From assembly GCA_021927905.1 (NCBI GenBank), contig BLLK01000040.1, forward strand, positions 620,001 to 684,000: a DNA stretch of 64,000 nt. The letters run 5' to 3'. The notes beneath the pieces were generated by a model. That model searched no databases. It was given only the letters and a program-made list of their open reading frames with translations, and was not told the origin of the DNA. The DNA comes from Chaetoceros tenuissimus (Eukaryota; Bacillariophyta; Thalassiosirophyceae; Chaetocerotales; Chaetocerotaceae). Of the stretch, positions 1 through 10,951 are shown piece by piece (the stretch's first letter is position 1; each line of letters starts with the position of its first letter). The position numbers and the translations under genes were made by a program.

Positions 1-130
1 ATGAGTTCCTCAAGGTGGAGATGTTTTCATTCCCAATATTCTTCAATCAATTGAATTCCTCAGTAGAATCACAATCGATTAAGCCCTTGTTGATCTTCTT
101 GGGTTTAACTCCCTTCACTTCACCAAAAGC

Positions 131-812
131 TTCCTCTTCATCCAAGAAGAAGACCTGGGCTTCTTCCTTTGACTCAGCAACAATTATGACAAGTTTGGTG
201 CTCAAGATTCCTTACTTATCTCTTTGGCTAGTCTGAAATGGAGAGTGAGCTAACACTGGCCTTTTCATGCCATCAAATTTCAAAAAGAATGAGCTTGAGT
301 GACAAGTATGTTAAACACATGATTTAGGAGGGACACCTTTCATCTCTCTTTAAGCAGGAATTGAATCTTGTACAAGGTGATGAGCCATTTGTTTGGTGTT
401 TACTTTTATTCTCAAGAAAAGAGAAGATCCCTTGTATCCAAAGATCCCTTTTGTCTAAAATTGATGTCTGACGCACAGAGAAGATTGAGTCGATTCAAAA
501 TTCAACTTCTCCAAAGTGTGACTCAAACTTCAAAACTACCAATGATATCACATTGATCACTCCTAACTGTACAAGCCTCTTCTTTTGACTCCCCAAAAAT
601 AACAACAAAATAAGTACTCAAGTTTTCATCCTTATCTCTCTGGCTTGTCTGAAAAGGAGAGCGAGCCAATACTGGCTCTTCAATGCCATCAACTTTCAAA
701 AGGAGGGAGCTTGAATGACAAATTACTTGTTGAGAGCATGACTTAGGTGGAAGCCCTTTCAAGTCTTTTTGATTGAGAATCGAATCTTTTACAAAGTGAT
801 GAGCCATTTTAG
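131..812 (-). repeat. Diverged tandem pair of a coding-like unit, about 420 bp apart
   Basis: Two minus-strand segments (about 131-392 and 577-812) align over their length. Both can be read as a peptide beginning MAHH, then PPKSC, then a PFQTSQRDK block, then an SKEEA block. The copy at 577-812 is open for 99 codons (523-822). The copy at 131-392 contains stops but keeps the same blocks and continues towards the window start with an acidic tail. I do not recognise the protein. This is either a decayed tandem gene pair or a decayed repeat domain. The homology between the two is seen directly; the coding interpretation is inference. Confidence 0.5.
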
Positions 813-839
813 AGGGCTGCACATTGCAATACAGAATAT

Positions 840-2282
840 CACAATATAGCTACAATACAGCATTTAATACCCTACCATAAACTATGTATTTGAGAATGAG
901 AACACTATGTATATATCCATATGAGGTGAGGAGATAGACCTTTGCTCTAACCCATACAGCTCTACGATAGCACGTAAAACAGGGCGTAAGGCCGTTTCTG
1001 TCAACCGATTTTCAGGTCGATTTTCGAGGTCTAATAGGTCAATCGATCCGATTTTCAGGTCGATTTTCGAGCTCTATTTTCAATTTTCTCCTAACCTGTG
1101 AGCATTACTACATGAACATGTTTACATAACATACACATTGTTCCAGCACAAAAAAAAACAATAACAAAACACAAACGAAGCTATCATCCACCTTCTACTT
1201 CTACTACTCGTACACAAGAAACATCTAGTCTAGCCTCTACTATAGCATAAATTTTGATAATGAATAAAGGGTTTTTTCTAGAGAAACCCGTTGAATCTCC
1301 TTACTTTAGCAATTCTTGAGAGCAGTGCACATGAAGAGTTTGTATTCAACAGCCATGTGTTGTAATTGGAGGAGGGAAGGTACTGGAAGATCAGGTTGGT
1401 GTTTGTCATCAGTTTAAGCTTGATCCTTATCTTTTAGGCTTCTTTTTGGGGATGCAAAGCTGCTTGTTTTTATTGGAAAAGATTGAGTTGGTAGCGAAGC
1501 GCGTGGCATATCCTATTGTGCAGAAATTTAAAAGAAGGAAATAAATCTTTCGGAGACCGAAGGAATGATTCGGAGACCGAAGGAATGATGATATATGGAA
1601 TAAGGCGAAAAAGAAAATATCGATCACGACAGGCTGAAAAATATTAATCATCCGAAAATGAAATGGATGAAGATGTACCTCTGACTGGATCCCACAAGAA
1701 TTTAAATACATGGCTGGAAATAGGATTACTTGACCGAAACGTTTTTAAAAATAGATAGGGAAATTAACTATAAATATCCTTAGTAAAGAATCAACAGAGA
1801 GACAATAGTTCTTCAATTTAAATTTACTTCATGTTCAAAAGGACGTAGTTGAAAAGAAATGAAATTATTTGTGTCTTGTGCTTTGAGAGAATTGCCCCCC
1901 CTTTTGAAAATAGAGAAGTGGTTGGAAATCGTTCTGTGAACAGAGGCAAAATAGGTCTATTTTCGGGTCTCCGGATGGACGGACAGACCTATTTATAATA
2001 GACCTCAAAAATCGACGACGCACATTACATTAAACGTAACGGGGGTAGAGTTCACATAAATCCACATAAATCCTCGTCATAAAAAAAAGTGTTAGAGAAA
2101 AAAAAAATGGCTGAACATAGGTACCTTGAGCAGATGATGGAGAAGAGTTGATGTTGGTCTAAAGTAGGCAAACCGCGCTCTATATTTTATTCAAAGAATA
2201 CATGCTGACAAATTTAATAAAATTATGGCGCTTTAACTCATTATTGTTTCATTTTATTATAGAAATTAAATTTAATACTACT
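840..2282. other. Gene-poor stretch with small repeats
   Basis: No convincing gene is seen. It contains a 28-bp direct repeat with one mismatch (1005-1032 and 1048-1075), a 20-bp tandem duplication (1551-1570 and 1571-1590, unit starting cggagaccga), and nested inverted repeats: 1949-1958 pairs with 1985-1994 over 10 bp, and 1954-1961 pairs with 1997-2004 over 8 bp. A 31-bp motif at 2029-2059 recurs inverted at 24501-24531. The short minus-strand ORF at 1427-1711 has no recognisable features and is not called. Confidence 0.5.
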
Positions 2283-2286
2283 TTTG

Positions 2287-2438
2287 TGAAAAGATAGAGT
2301 TGTTTCGTATCTAAATAGTAATTATGTTATGTAAAATATGTAAAGTTCTGATCAAAAACATAGAAGAATTCTCCAACAGAATTCGGGTGAAGAATTCGGG
2401 TTCTCATAATCTACCAACCTAACAGTGGGATTTTCTCA
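2287..2438 (-). repeat. copia-1 3' LTR
   Basis: This 152-bp copy matches 8791-8942 at 150 of 152 positions. Read on the element's strand it starts TGAGAAAAT and ends CTTTTCA. Its outer flank carries tttg, matched at the far end of the element. Confidence 0.95.
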
Positions 2439-2486
2439 CTCTCCTCGAATGTTTAAATTTCAATTTCAATAATTCACATCACAATG

Positions 2487-5400
2487 TTAGTTCCTGATAT
2501 ACATGATTAAGGATCGTAGATTCTTCCTAATATGAGCAGGCAATGATTTCGTTAGAATGTCAGATAAATTGTCAGCAGTGTCAACCTTGTGTATAACTTG
2601 GATACCAGCAGCAACACATTCTCCTACTCGATGAAAACAAATAGAATTATGTTTCTTCTTCAAAGTTGAATGAGCAATTGAAGAATTCTTGTAAACAGCC
2701 TCATTATCACAAAAGACATGAGTCGGACCCTCAATTGGAACTCCCATCATACGAAGCTTATATCTCATAGAAATAATCAATTCAGATGCAACGCGGAGTG
2801 CGACAAATTCGAATCCAAAGGTAGATGATTCAACAGTCGCTTGCCTCTTAGAATACCAAATAATTGGAGCAGAATTCAGATATAATAGAATACCAGTCTG
2901 GGATCTCCTAGTTACCTTATCACCAGCATGATCACTATCCACGAACACATACATGGACAATGGTTTCCCTCTTGGAACAGGTGCGTTAGGAGGTAAATCT
3001 TCAACAGCGTCAGGATATGCCTTCTTCATATACGTTGTCTGTTCATTGATCTCCTCGTAATTGAAACTTAGATTTGGTAAATTCGGTCTAAAGGCTAACT
3101 CGTTGTCCTTATGAATGTCAAGAAACTTGAATACATGAATGGCTTGTAAGAGATGTCCAGTCCTTGGTGAAACTAAATATCTAGACAAAACTGATACCTC
3201 ATATCCAATATCGATCCTACCAAGTTCTACTGCCCATCGCAATATCCCGATTAGGTTCTGAAATAGAGTAACTTGGTCATCAGTACATTCTTCAGAAGTA
3301 TCAAGCTCTGGTTTATAAGATGCAGTAGTAAATGGTTGCTTTGGACTGTAATTCGGATCAGAAAGTTTCTTGTTGTATTCCAAACCGCTCTCCTTGAGCT
3401 TAGCCTTAAGGTTCTTAATGGCCTTATCAAGATAGGAATTAGAACTCATAGTCCAAAATGGCTTGGCACCATCATCCTCAACTTTTCTGATGTCAGCTCC
3501 TAGGTATCTGTCAGGAGGACCAATGCTCTCCTTCTTGACAGTGAAGTCACCTTGGATCTGTTCCATAAATCGCTTCGGATTCTTATCAATAATCAACAGG
3601 TCATCAACATATACGAGAATGTATGAGTAATACTCATTTCCATCGGAATCGATGCATGCTTTGTACCATAGATCAGGATCAGCGAGACAGGACTTGAAGC
3701 CAAGCTTGTTACCAAGTGTTGCAGCAAGATGATTACGAAATTGTAAAGCACTAGATTTGAGACCATATAGAGCACGGACTACAACGACTACACGGTCCTT
3801 ATCAGCACCCCATTCATCTCCTGCATAGAAGAATATTTTCTCTTTGGTAGGAGCAGAAAGAAAAGCATTCTGGATGTCACCAGCTAATATATCAAGATCA
3901 TTAAGAGCGGCCACAAGGAATCCGATTCGAACTGTATCTCTTGAAACAACACTAGAATAGGTCATATTTGCGGGAACATTAGTCAAGTGTCCTCCAGCAA
4001 CATATCTTGCTTTTCGAGTCATATCCAGCTTGACATCGAATACCAAATGGCACAGTATCTCATTGTACCCAGGCGGCGGTCTATCTCCTCGAGCCAATAA
4101 CTTGAAAGCACATTTAGCATTGACCATTTCTTTATTGATGGCGTCCTGCCAAAGCGTATTATTGTTTGCTTCATCAATCTTGACAGCTTCCTCCCATGAG
4201 CCAGGAACCTGTATCCCAAACTTAGTCTTGCCTTTTCTAATGTCAATTGATTTCAATCTTGAGATCAGTCGGGCTCGTTGTCTCAAGGCATGATTGGTCC
4301 ACCACTTAAAAGCAGGCTCATCTTGTACTTTCAATGCTACAGCCAATTCAGCTAGACCTAGTGGATCACCTTCCTTTGCGTCTTTAAGTGAAATCCAGCT
4401 TGTAGACTTGTCTCTCCATTTGACTTGGACTTCCCATCCTTTGGTTGTTACAACGTTCCTCTCAACTCCAGCACTGTTAAAGTACGTGCCTTGTTCTTTG
4501 GGTACAGCTACAGAATCGTCCTTGCGAATGTCTAGAAATTCCTCAATGATACCACTGTCCCAGCCGTCCTCGTCAGCTTGCTCAAATAGGTTCTCTGCGA
4601 TCATATTGACTGCATATTCCTCAATCCTGCCATCTGGAAATTCTAGTTCATAGACTCTGGTATCAAGAATAGGATTTTCATTCGCCTCTCCTACAGGAAT
4701 ACCTGCAGCATCACGCTTACGACCTTTCACCTTGGTAAGTACAGCAGTACCATCCTTGTCAGGCATGATGACCTCAGAATTAATGTAATTGTCAAGTGCC
4801 TCGAGATATCTATCATTGACATCTTCAAGCTTAGCTTCATGCAGTTCTTCGCCATATGGTAATTGACTCTCATCATCCTCGACAGGGTCGTCAAAAGCAT
4901 CATAATAAACACGCTGAGGATAGATATTGTTGTAAATTGGTACCTTTGTATTTCCAATTTTCTCATGTATACAATCCATGAAGATCTTGGTACAGTGCTT
5001 TAATTCATCAGACTCTAGCTCATGATCCGGTATAGGAATGACAGATGATCGAGCTATAAAATTTCCGTTGCTTAGAAGTATCCAGTGACAGAAAGACTGT
5101 CCTACCTCATGAGCAGGACCCAACCAACGGCAGATCTTCTTACTTTTGGAGTCCTCATCAAAGTAGTAACACCACTGAAACCAACCAAATGAAACATATT
5201 CTGAGATATCCGGAGTGTAGTGCATAATCATTTCGTACGGCGTTCTCCCCTGGAGATCGAACCGTCCTGTTGCCAGAAGTGATAAGAGGTCAGCAGTATA
5301 CTCATAACAAAAGCACCAAAGGCGAATAGGTGTATCAGTACTCATCATAATCTTTCTAGCATATTTCTTGACTTCTCCAATAGCCGGCTCAGCCCTATTC

Positions 5401-6716
5401 TGCCATGGCGAGTGTGGCTCAGTGAAGGTCTGGTAAACTCCGAATTTCCTCATCAATCTCTTGAAGAGTATATCCTTGAAGTTACCATGGTTATCGGAGT
5501 GCAAACTATACGGCAGACCTACAACGTGCAAGAAGTACCTAAGAGTCCTACCAGTAGTTTCAGAAGTCTCATTTTCACATGGAAGAAACTTATAGAAACC
5601 AAGTCCATTAGTATAGATGACTCCTCCTTTGTATCCACGAATCGAAGTAGCATTGACCTTAAGATAGTCACAATAAAATTTGCCGAAGATTCTAGACAAT
5701 TGTTTATATAGGAGCTGAGCCTTGTCAGTCTTGAAACGCCGAGAGAGAGCACCAGTAGTTCTAATGAATTTCGAAGTGGTTGCCTGTAAAGTTCTCTGGG
5801 CAGTCTTCAAGCCGATCTTGAGCAACCGTGCCAACTCCTCAGGACTGATACTTTCTTTGCTCTTATACGAATTCATCGCTTGTAATGACTTAAAGGTATC
5901 CTCATGTGGATGGAGTACAGAAGTTGATTGCACAGCAGATAGCAGATGCAGTGACATGAGAGAAGATCCAACTGGATCATCTTGCACTGAATCAATGATA
6001 CTGGATGAAGTAGAGAATACAGATCTTGGCTGAGAGAAGTTACCACCAGGAATACTAGGATCCCAAGGGAACTTAGCTGACATGACAAGTCTTGGACAGA
6101 TATGAATTTCATCAGCAGTAGGACGACGAATAGGAATGAACGGCAGTGCCCCATCATATTCTACAGGAATCACGGTACCACAGGGAAAACTTATGGTTTG
6201 TGCATGCGGATCAGAGTAATATCGCTTAGGTCTCGTATCAACCCTTACATCAGACTCTTCCGCCTGTATCGGATTCATCAAAGAGTCATCCATCCTATCA
6301 CCAAGGTATATTGAGTTATTGCATTCAATGATGTATGTCTTGCTATCATCAGTATCATAAGCGTAGAGCACATTTGCAATAGGTAAATCTGGGATGGTTC
6401 CAAGTGAAGCGCTGAATCCACCAGCAGTAACAAACTTGTCAACAACAAATTCTTCGACAAAGGCATGTTTTCCAGCACAATTTGTATCTGCCCATGAGTC
6501 GATACCAAGTCTCGTACCACGCTGATGTTCATTTGCAGTCAAAGTAGGATGCACAAAGGATTCAATATCAAAGGATGATCTAGTTGCAGAGATGGTAGTT
6601 GTAATGAACGCTCTAATTACATAAGTTGGAGTACAAGTGGAACGAAGCAATAGTTCCCGAAACAGTCTACGGGACAAGAGAAATAGGCCAGTCATCAGTA
6701 ACAACTGGCATATCAT
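2487..6716 (-). pseudogene. copia-1 Pol part (protease, integrase, RT, RNase H)
   Basis: One reading frame of about 1409 codons covers the Pol domains in copia order. A DSWAD protease-like site lies near the N-terminus. The integrase core follows, with HSDNHGNF and the PHSPWQNRAE block near residues 405-445. The reverse transcriptase carries a KSSALQFRNHL block and YVDDLLII. RNase H follows, with DSDHAGDK, ESSTFGFE and the CDNEAVY blocks, ending shortly before the 3' LTR. A chromodomain-like WxVQVKW segment lies between integrase and RT. The domain order and motifs are seen directly; the family assignment follows from them. Confidence 0.9.
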
Positions 6717-8380
6717 TCAGGAGATTCTATTACCGTTCGCATCATACACATGTCCATTGTATGCCCGACCATTGACAGTAGAAATAATACTAGAAGCATC
6801 ACCATTTCCTCCCCTTGATGCAGACGAGCCAAAAGCTTGACCTGCATTATTGGTAGTGATGGTTCCAGGAATAGGAGGAGCAGCTGGCGGAGGCGGTGGT
6901 GGTGGTGGAAGTGGTGTACCAGCACCAGGGGTCTGTACCTGCTGGAACTGTCTAATATTCATTTGAGACTGAATCGCAGCAATAATGCTTGGAGAAGGAA
7001 TGGCATAACCGTCACCATTTACAGTAAAGCCATCAGGTGGTGTACGGCCATCTTTCCACCCATTATCGATTTTCGCTTGTTGTACAGCAGCCTTCTGCAT
7101 TTTGGACATCTTGGAAAACATCTCTTGAGGGTAGTTCCTAGCCTCTGCAGTAAAGTTAGGAAGACCTGGGGAATTGTGGTAAGGATTGTTATTGTGGTAA
7201 GAGCCTCTACCTCTACCACGTCCACGACCACGACCTCTACCACCTCCTCTTCCAAATCGTCCACCACGTCCTCTGCCTCTACCTCCTGTATCAACATTAT
7301 TGATTTGTCTATTGTCGGTATGTGATCCATCTCCTATCAAAGTACGGTATTGTTGAAGTTTAGACGAGAATAAATTGTAATAGGTATTGAAATCTTTTGG
7401 TCCTTGGATGGCATCCCATGCCTGCTTTGCATCCACATGGTATCTGACTGCAGTTGCATTCTTCAATCCCTGACAGAAGGCCTGGATCTTCTGGTGATCA
7501 TTCAAAGCATACTGGGCACCACCATTTGCTAAGTCATTAAAACACTGTGTCATACGATTATAATAATCTTCCATTTTGAAGCGCATCTTATCTCCAGAGT
7601 AATTCAGTTTAGTCAAGTCTGTTGCAGCTTGAGCTGCTTTGTTTTGAAGGTGTGTAGCATTTGCAAAGTGGTTAACAAAAGCAAAGTGCAGATTAAAGCC
7701 TTGATGACGAGGTTGAAACTGTTTCACAAGATTTGCTCCATGTCCTGTTGTACCAATGTACTGGAGGTACAAGCCAAAGAGAGTCTTGGAGTCTTCTTGG
7801 AATTTCGGACCTCTTGTGGCCAAACATGCTCTCATCTTCAACTTTCGAGTTGGATGAATGTCATTGAAATTTCCATCAGCTTGACGAATAATGTAATCGA
7901 TAGATACGCCATGTACACCTTTTGTACGTGAGACGACAGTTAGGAATTTAGGATAAAATCATCATAATTGTCTGTAGTAAACTTTGGCACATCGATATCT
8001 GGTAGAGTTACAGCATCATCATTATCTTTATCTTGTAGTGCTTGGTCACGATAATTCTGCATGAGAGCTAACTGGGCTTGATCCAAGGCAGCAAGACCTG
8101 CAGCATCATAGAGAGCATTACAGCTTGCTCTATCTTTAAGAGTGAAAGATAATGCCTTAAGATTCGCAGCCAAAGCAGGTCCATACACAATACGCTGAGC
8201 AGCAGCGCGACCAGAGTTGGAAGAATGGACTTGTGAAATGAATCTATCAATGTCTTCTTCTGAGATTGTCATCAATCGTCTAAATGTTGGAATATAAGCA
8301 ACAAGTTCAGTGCAAGCTCTTACAACGGCTACGCCTAGAACATTTTGCACAAATGCAGTGAAAGTTGGAATATCGTCCAT
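6717..8380 (-). pseudogene. copia-1 Gag part
   Basis: This is the capsid/nucleocapsid region of the element. The start beginning MDDIPTFTAF is preferred over an upstream ATG because it opens the recognisable Gag sequence. The N-terminal part is helical and predicted to be capsid-like (with a DIDVPKF segment). The C-terminal half holds an Arg-Gly-rich stretch (RGRGRGGRFGRGGG type), then a run of prolines and an Asn/Gly tail. An RGG tract is a plausible nucleic-acid-binding substitute for a CCHC knuckle, and I see no knuckle. The Pol part follows directly in a different frame. Fossil; see the element entry for its state. Confidence 0.8.
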
Positions 8381-8790
8381 TCTATTTATTTGGTAAATTT
8401 GGAAAATTTTATTAGCAAAATATTTTGATTTCATTCCATAGGAATGCTCACACGGTTACTTGCTCCATAGGCTTCTGCTGAGCTCCCAACCATAACTCCA
8501 GTTGATCAGACTGAGTTCTAAGCTATTGGTTGGGCTCTCTATAAACATAAGGTTTAAATAGAGAGGTTCTTTCCATCCGTGAGCCGAGGTGTACTGTGTT
8601 GTATAACACAAGTACTTTCCATTATCCGTCTCATATTCGGACCTCGTTTTATATGTCATCAGTTTGTGCACCTTCATTGCAGAGGCCGAAGCAGCATGTG
8701 AGGTATAATCACACCAAACTGTCACTAGTCAAACAAATATTCACTTACTTAAATTTCTTTCTTGGTTAGAGCTATTGGGTATTGATAAAC

Positions 8791-8942
8791 TGAAAAGATA
8801 GAGTTGTTTCGTATCTAAATAGTAATTATGTTATGTAAAATATGTAAAGTTCTGATCAAAAAGATAGAAGAATTCTCCAACAGAATTCGGGTGAAGAATT
8901 CGGGTTCTCATAATCTACCAACCTAACAGTGGGATTTCCTCA
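8791..8942 (-). repeat. copia-1 5' LTR
   Basis: This 152-bp partner of 2287-2438 is the upstream LTR for the minus-strand element and would hold its promoter. Two mismatches separate it from the other LTR. The leader between it and the Gag start is about 410 bp. Confidence 0.95.
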
Positions 8943-10227
8943 TTTGGAGGCTTTTTGACTTATAATCTAATATTGTCTTTTTGCTCATTCTTTTTGAATA
9001 TGCATGCAAACTGAAAGACGTTCCTTGGTGCAATTGTCTTCCTCTAGAAAGATTGTTTTGCAAATCGAAAGTGATCTATGGCATCTGGCATATGTCAGTG
9101 AGCATGTAGTACCAATCCTTAGAATTAATCTTTCAAATGGAATTCAATAATCCTATGCTCCATGGATCTTAGTTCTTCTGACAACAGGTGTTGAAAACAA
9201 GCCGTATTGTTGTGCAAGAATCCCTTATGAAAAGCGGATGAGCAACATTTCCAACATATTGGCGTTCAGACTAATCCAGCCATCCCCTACACATATATTT
9301 CAGTCCATTCTGATGCAAAGAGAAGACCACAGTAATATTTTTAGAAACGGATTTAGTGCATTGTAATGAAAATAAGATGGAAAACTTACCAAAGCAGAAG
9401 ATGATCAGGTATGTCAATTGGATTTTTGGGGCAGCGCCCCGATATTCCTCCTCCGCGTCATATACGTTAAAGAGCCAGTATTGCCCTATTGGAGACCTAC
9501 ATTTTTTTTGAATTTTGTCGCAGAAACGAAATTTCCAAACCTAATATCAACTCCATTTCAGAATATGCTGTATTGATAGTAGCAACTAGAAATCTTCATA
9601 TCTATATTTACTTGGGACAATATAGGGTTTTGGAATTATGCTCTTGTGTATGGAGATATAAGACCACAAACACATTTATCGTTTTTTGCAGACTAGTCGC
9701 AGAAACTATTCAACACAAATTCAAGCGAAATTATGCATATTGACAGATCAATTCCACGCTTTCTGTCACATTTAAGGTTTGAATCAATGGGATTGAAAAT
9801 ACATACTATCTAAGGTACGGAACGCAGTAACCTCGACGTGTGAGCAGCGTAGCTGCGGGAGACACGACCGGCTTCTTGGAAGCATCTTCTTACTCACTAC
9901 AACAGTTTTTTTGGCTTGCCAATCAAAGGGGTGAAAGGCGCGGCCCCACTTTGCACCGCAACCAACTTATTTATGAGTAGGATGTGTCGTTTCCTTCCCA
10001 CTTATTTCAGCCAGCCACACACAATGTTCATTTATGGCTACACAGGTTTGTCTACTGCTATCGCGTAGAACCTAGTAGACAATTGTAACCCCGTCCAGTT
10101 AGGATTACTCATTGGTTTTCTCACGCTTCCCTCCTTTTCACAATAATTTGAAATCACATGCACCTGTGATACTTCGAGAAAATTCACTAATTCATTTTTA
10201 TTTTAGTCTTCCATTTGAATACTATTT
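8943..10227. other. Spacer between copia-1 and copia-2
   Basis: No gene is recognised. The short plus-strand ORF at 9489-9743 has no domain features and is low-complexity AT-rich sequence. A GC-richer patch lies near 9430-9465, and a gcgtagctgcg patch near 9850. Around 10045-10083, ggtttgtctac and gtagacaatt form an inverted pair with the same gtagacaa word that is repeated at 24280-24420. Confidence 0.4.
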
Positions 10228-10232
10228 AATTT

Positions 10233-10410
10233 TGTTATAAACGCCAGCTCCAACTGGCTAGCAACCTAGCCGCATACATGGCAAGCTATTTACCGATTAC
10301 TCAAGATTCAGCATTTCCGTTGCTCTCTTGATCTCATCTGTGGAACTAGTTCATTTATTTCGCTAATTACTTAGTAGCAATTACCTCAACAAATTCACTA
10401 GTCTACAACA
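10233..10410 (+). repeat. copia-2 5' LTR
   Basis: A 178-bp LTR starting TGTTATAAACG and ending CTACAACA, matching 23361-23538 at 177 of 178 positions. The 5 bases before it (aattt) are repeated after the 3' LTR. Confidence 0.97.
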
Positions 10411-10428
10411 TAAGTAATTGCGAGAATA

Positions 10429-10848
10429 ATGCCGAACGAAGGCACAAAAGCAGTTGACTACTGCACAATTTTTCCAAACACACTAGAAAATGGAAAACTG
10501 ATCCCAATCCGTGGAAAACCAACCTTTAACCAACTCACCGACCTACGGAAACTTCTTGTCCAAAATGCTGCCACAATCCATACAACGCTTGGTGGAGGGC
10601 AACATGGCTATTCAGGACTTGTAGTGTCCCCAGCTGACTACGCGCTTCTCAGTAATGTTCCGTTCCAAATGCCAGGATTACCACCAGTGGATCCTGTGTA
10701 CCCTCCAGGTGCTACCCAACATCAAATCTCGGCTGCAGACAGAGTGCATACCGAACAATGGCGAAGATACAACGAAGCTGTTGCAGTGGAACAAGCATTA
10801 AAAAAGCAACTGACTGAAGTTATTGAGAGAATTTATTTGAATCAACGA
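10429..10848 (+). pseudogene. copia-2 Gag part, upstream piece (before LINE-1)
   Basis: The frame opens 18 bp after the 5' LTR with MPNEGTKAVDY and runs about 140 codons to the LINE-1 junction. The last residues (YLNQR) are repeated at 18737-18752, the LINE's target duplication, after which the Gag sequence continues. So this is the N-terminal part of Gag separated from the rest by the insertion. No catalytic domain is expected here. Fossil; described only as a part of copia-2. Confidence 0.85.
10833..10848. repeat. LINE-1 target-site duplication, left copy
   Basis: The 16-bp sequence ttatttgaatcaacga is repeated perfectly at 18737-18752 and brackets LINE-1 inside copia-2 Gag. Perfect identity points to a recent insertion by target-primed reverse transcription. 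Confidence 0.95.
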
Positions 10849-10951
10849 TAATAATAATAAGAAAATCTTTACTGATATTAATCACTACGTTATATTTGAG
10901 CATCAACATCATTACATCGGCCCGTGAAGGTGGATGAAAAGGGAAAGAAAA

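Larger units (their letters stand above)
2287..8942 (-). mobile_element. copia-1: Ty1/copia LTR retrotransposon (diatom type)
   Basis: A 6.66-kb element with 152-bp direct LTRs at both ends that begin TG and end CA. A Gag part is followed by a Pol part in copia order: protease, integrase, reverse transcriptase, RNase H. The flanks share tttg (2283-2286 and 8943-8946), a likely short target duplication. A purine-rich gaggagag lies just inside the 3' LTR, as expected for a polypurine tract. The two LTRs differ at 2 of 152 sites, so the insertion is recent. The element is nearly whole, with at least one break and probably no more than two. No primer-binding tRNA could be assigned. The copia assignment rests on integrase lying upstream of RT and on the RT and RNase H motifs. 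Confidence 0.93.

Noticed and set aside
6837-7325. Plus-strand ORF rich in Ser/Thr and Arg/Trp
   Set aside because: It is the antisense of the Arg-Gly and Pro runs in the copia-1 Gag part.
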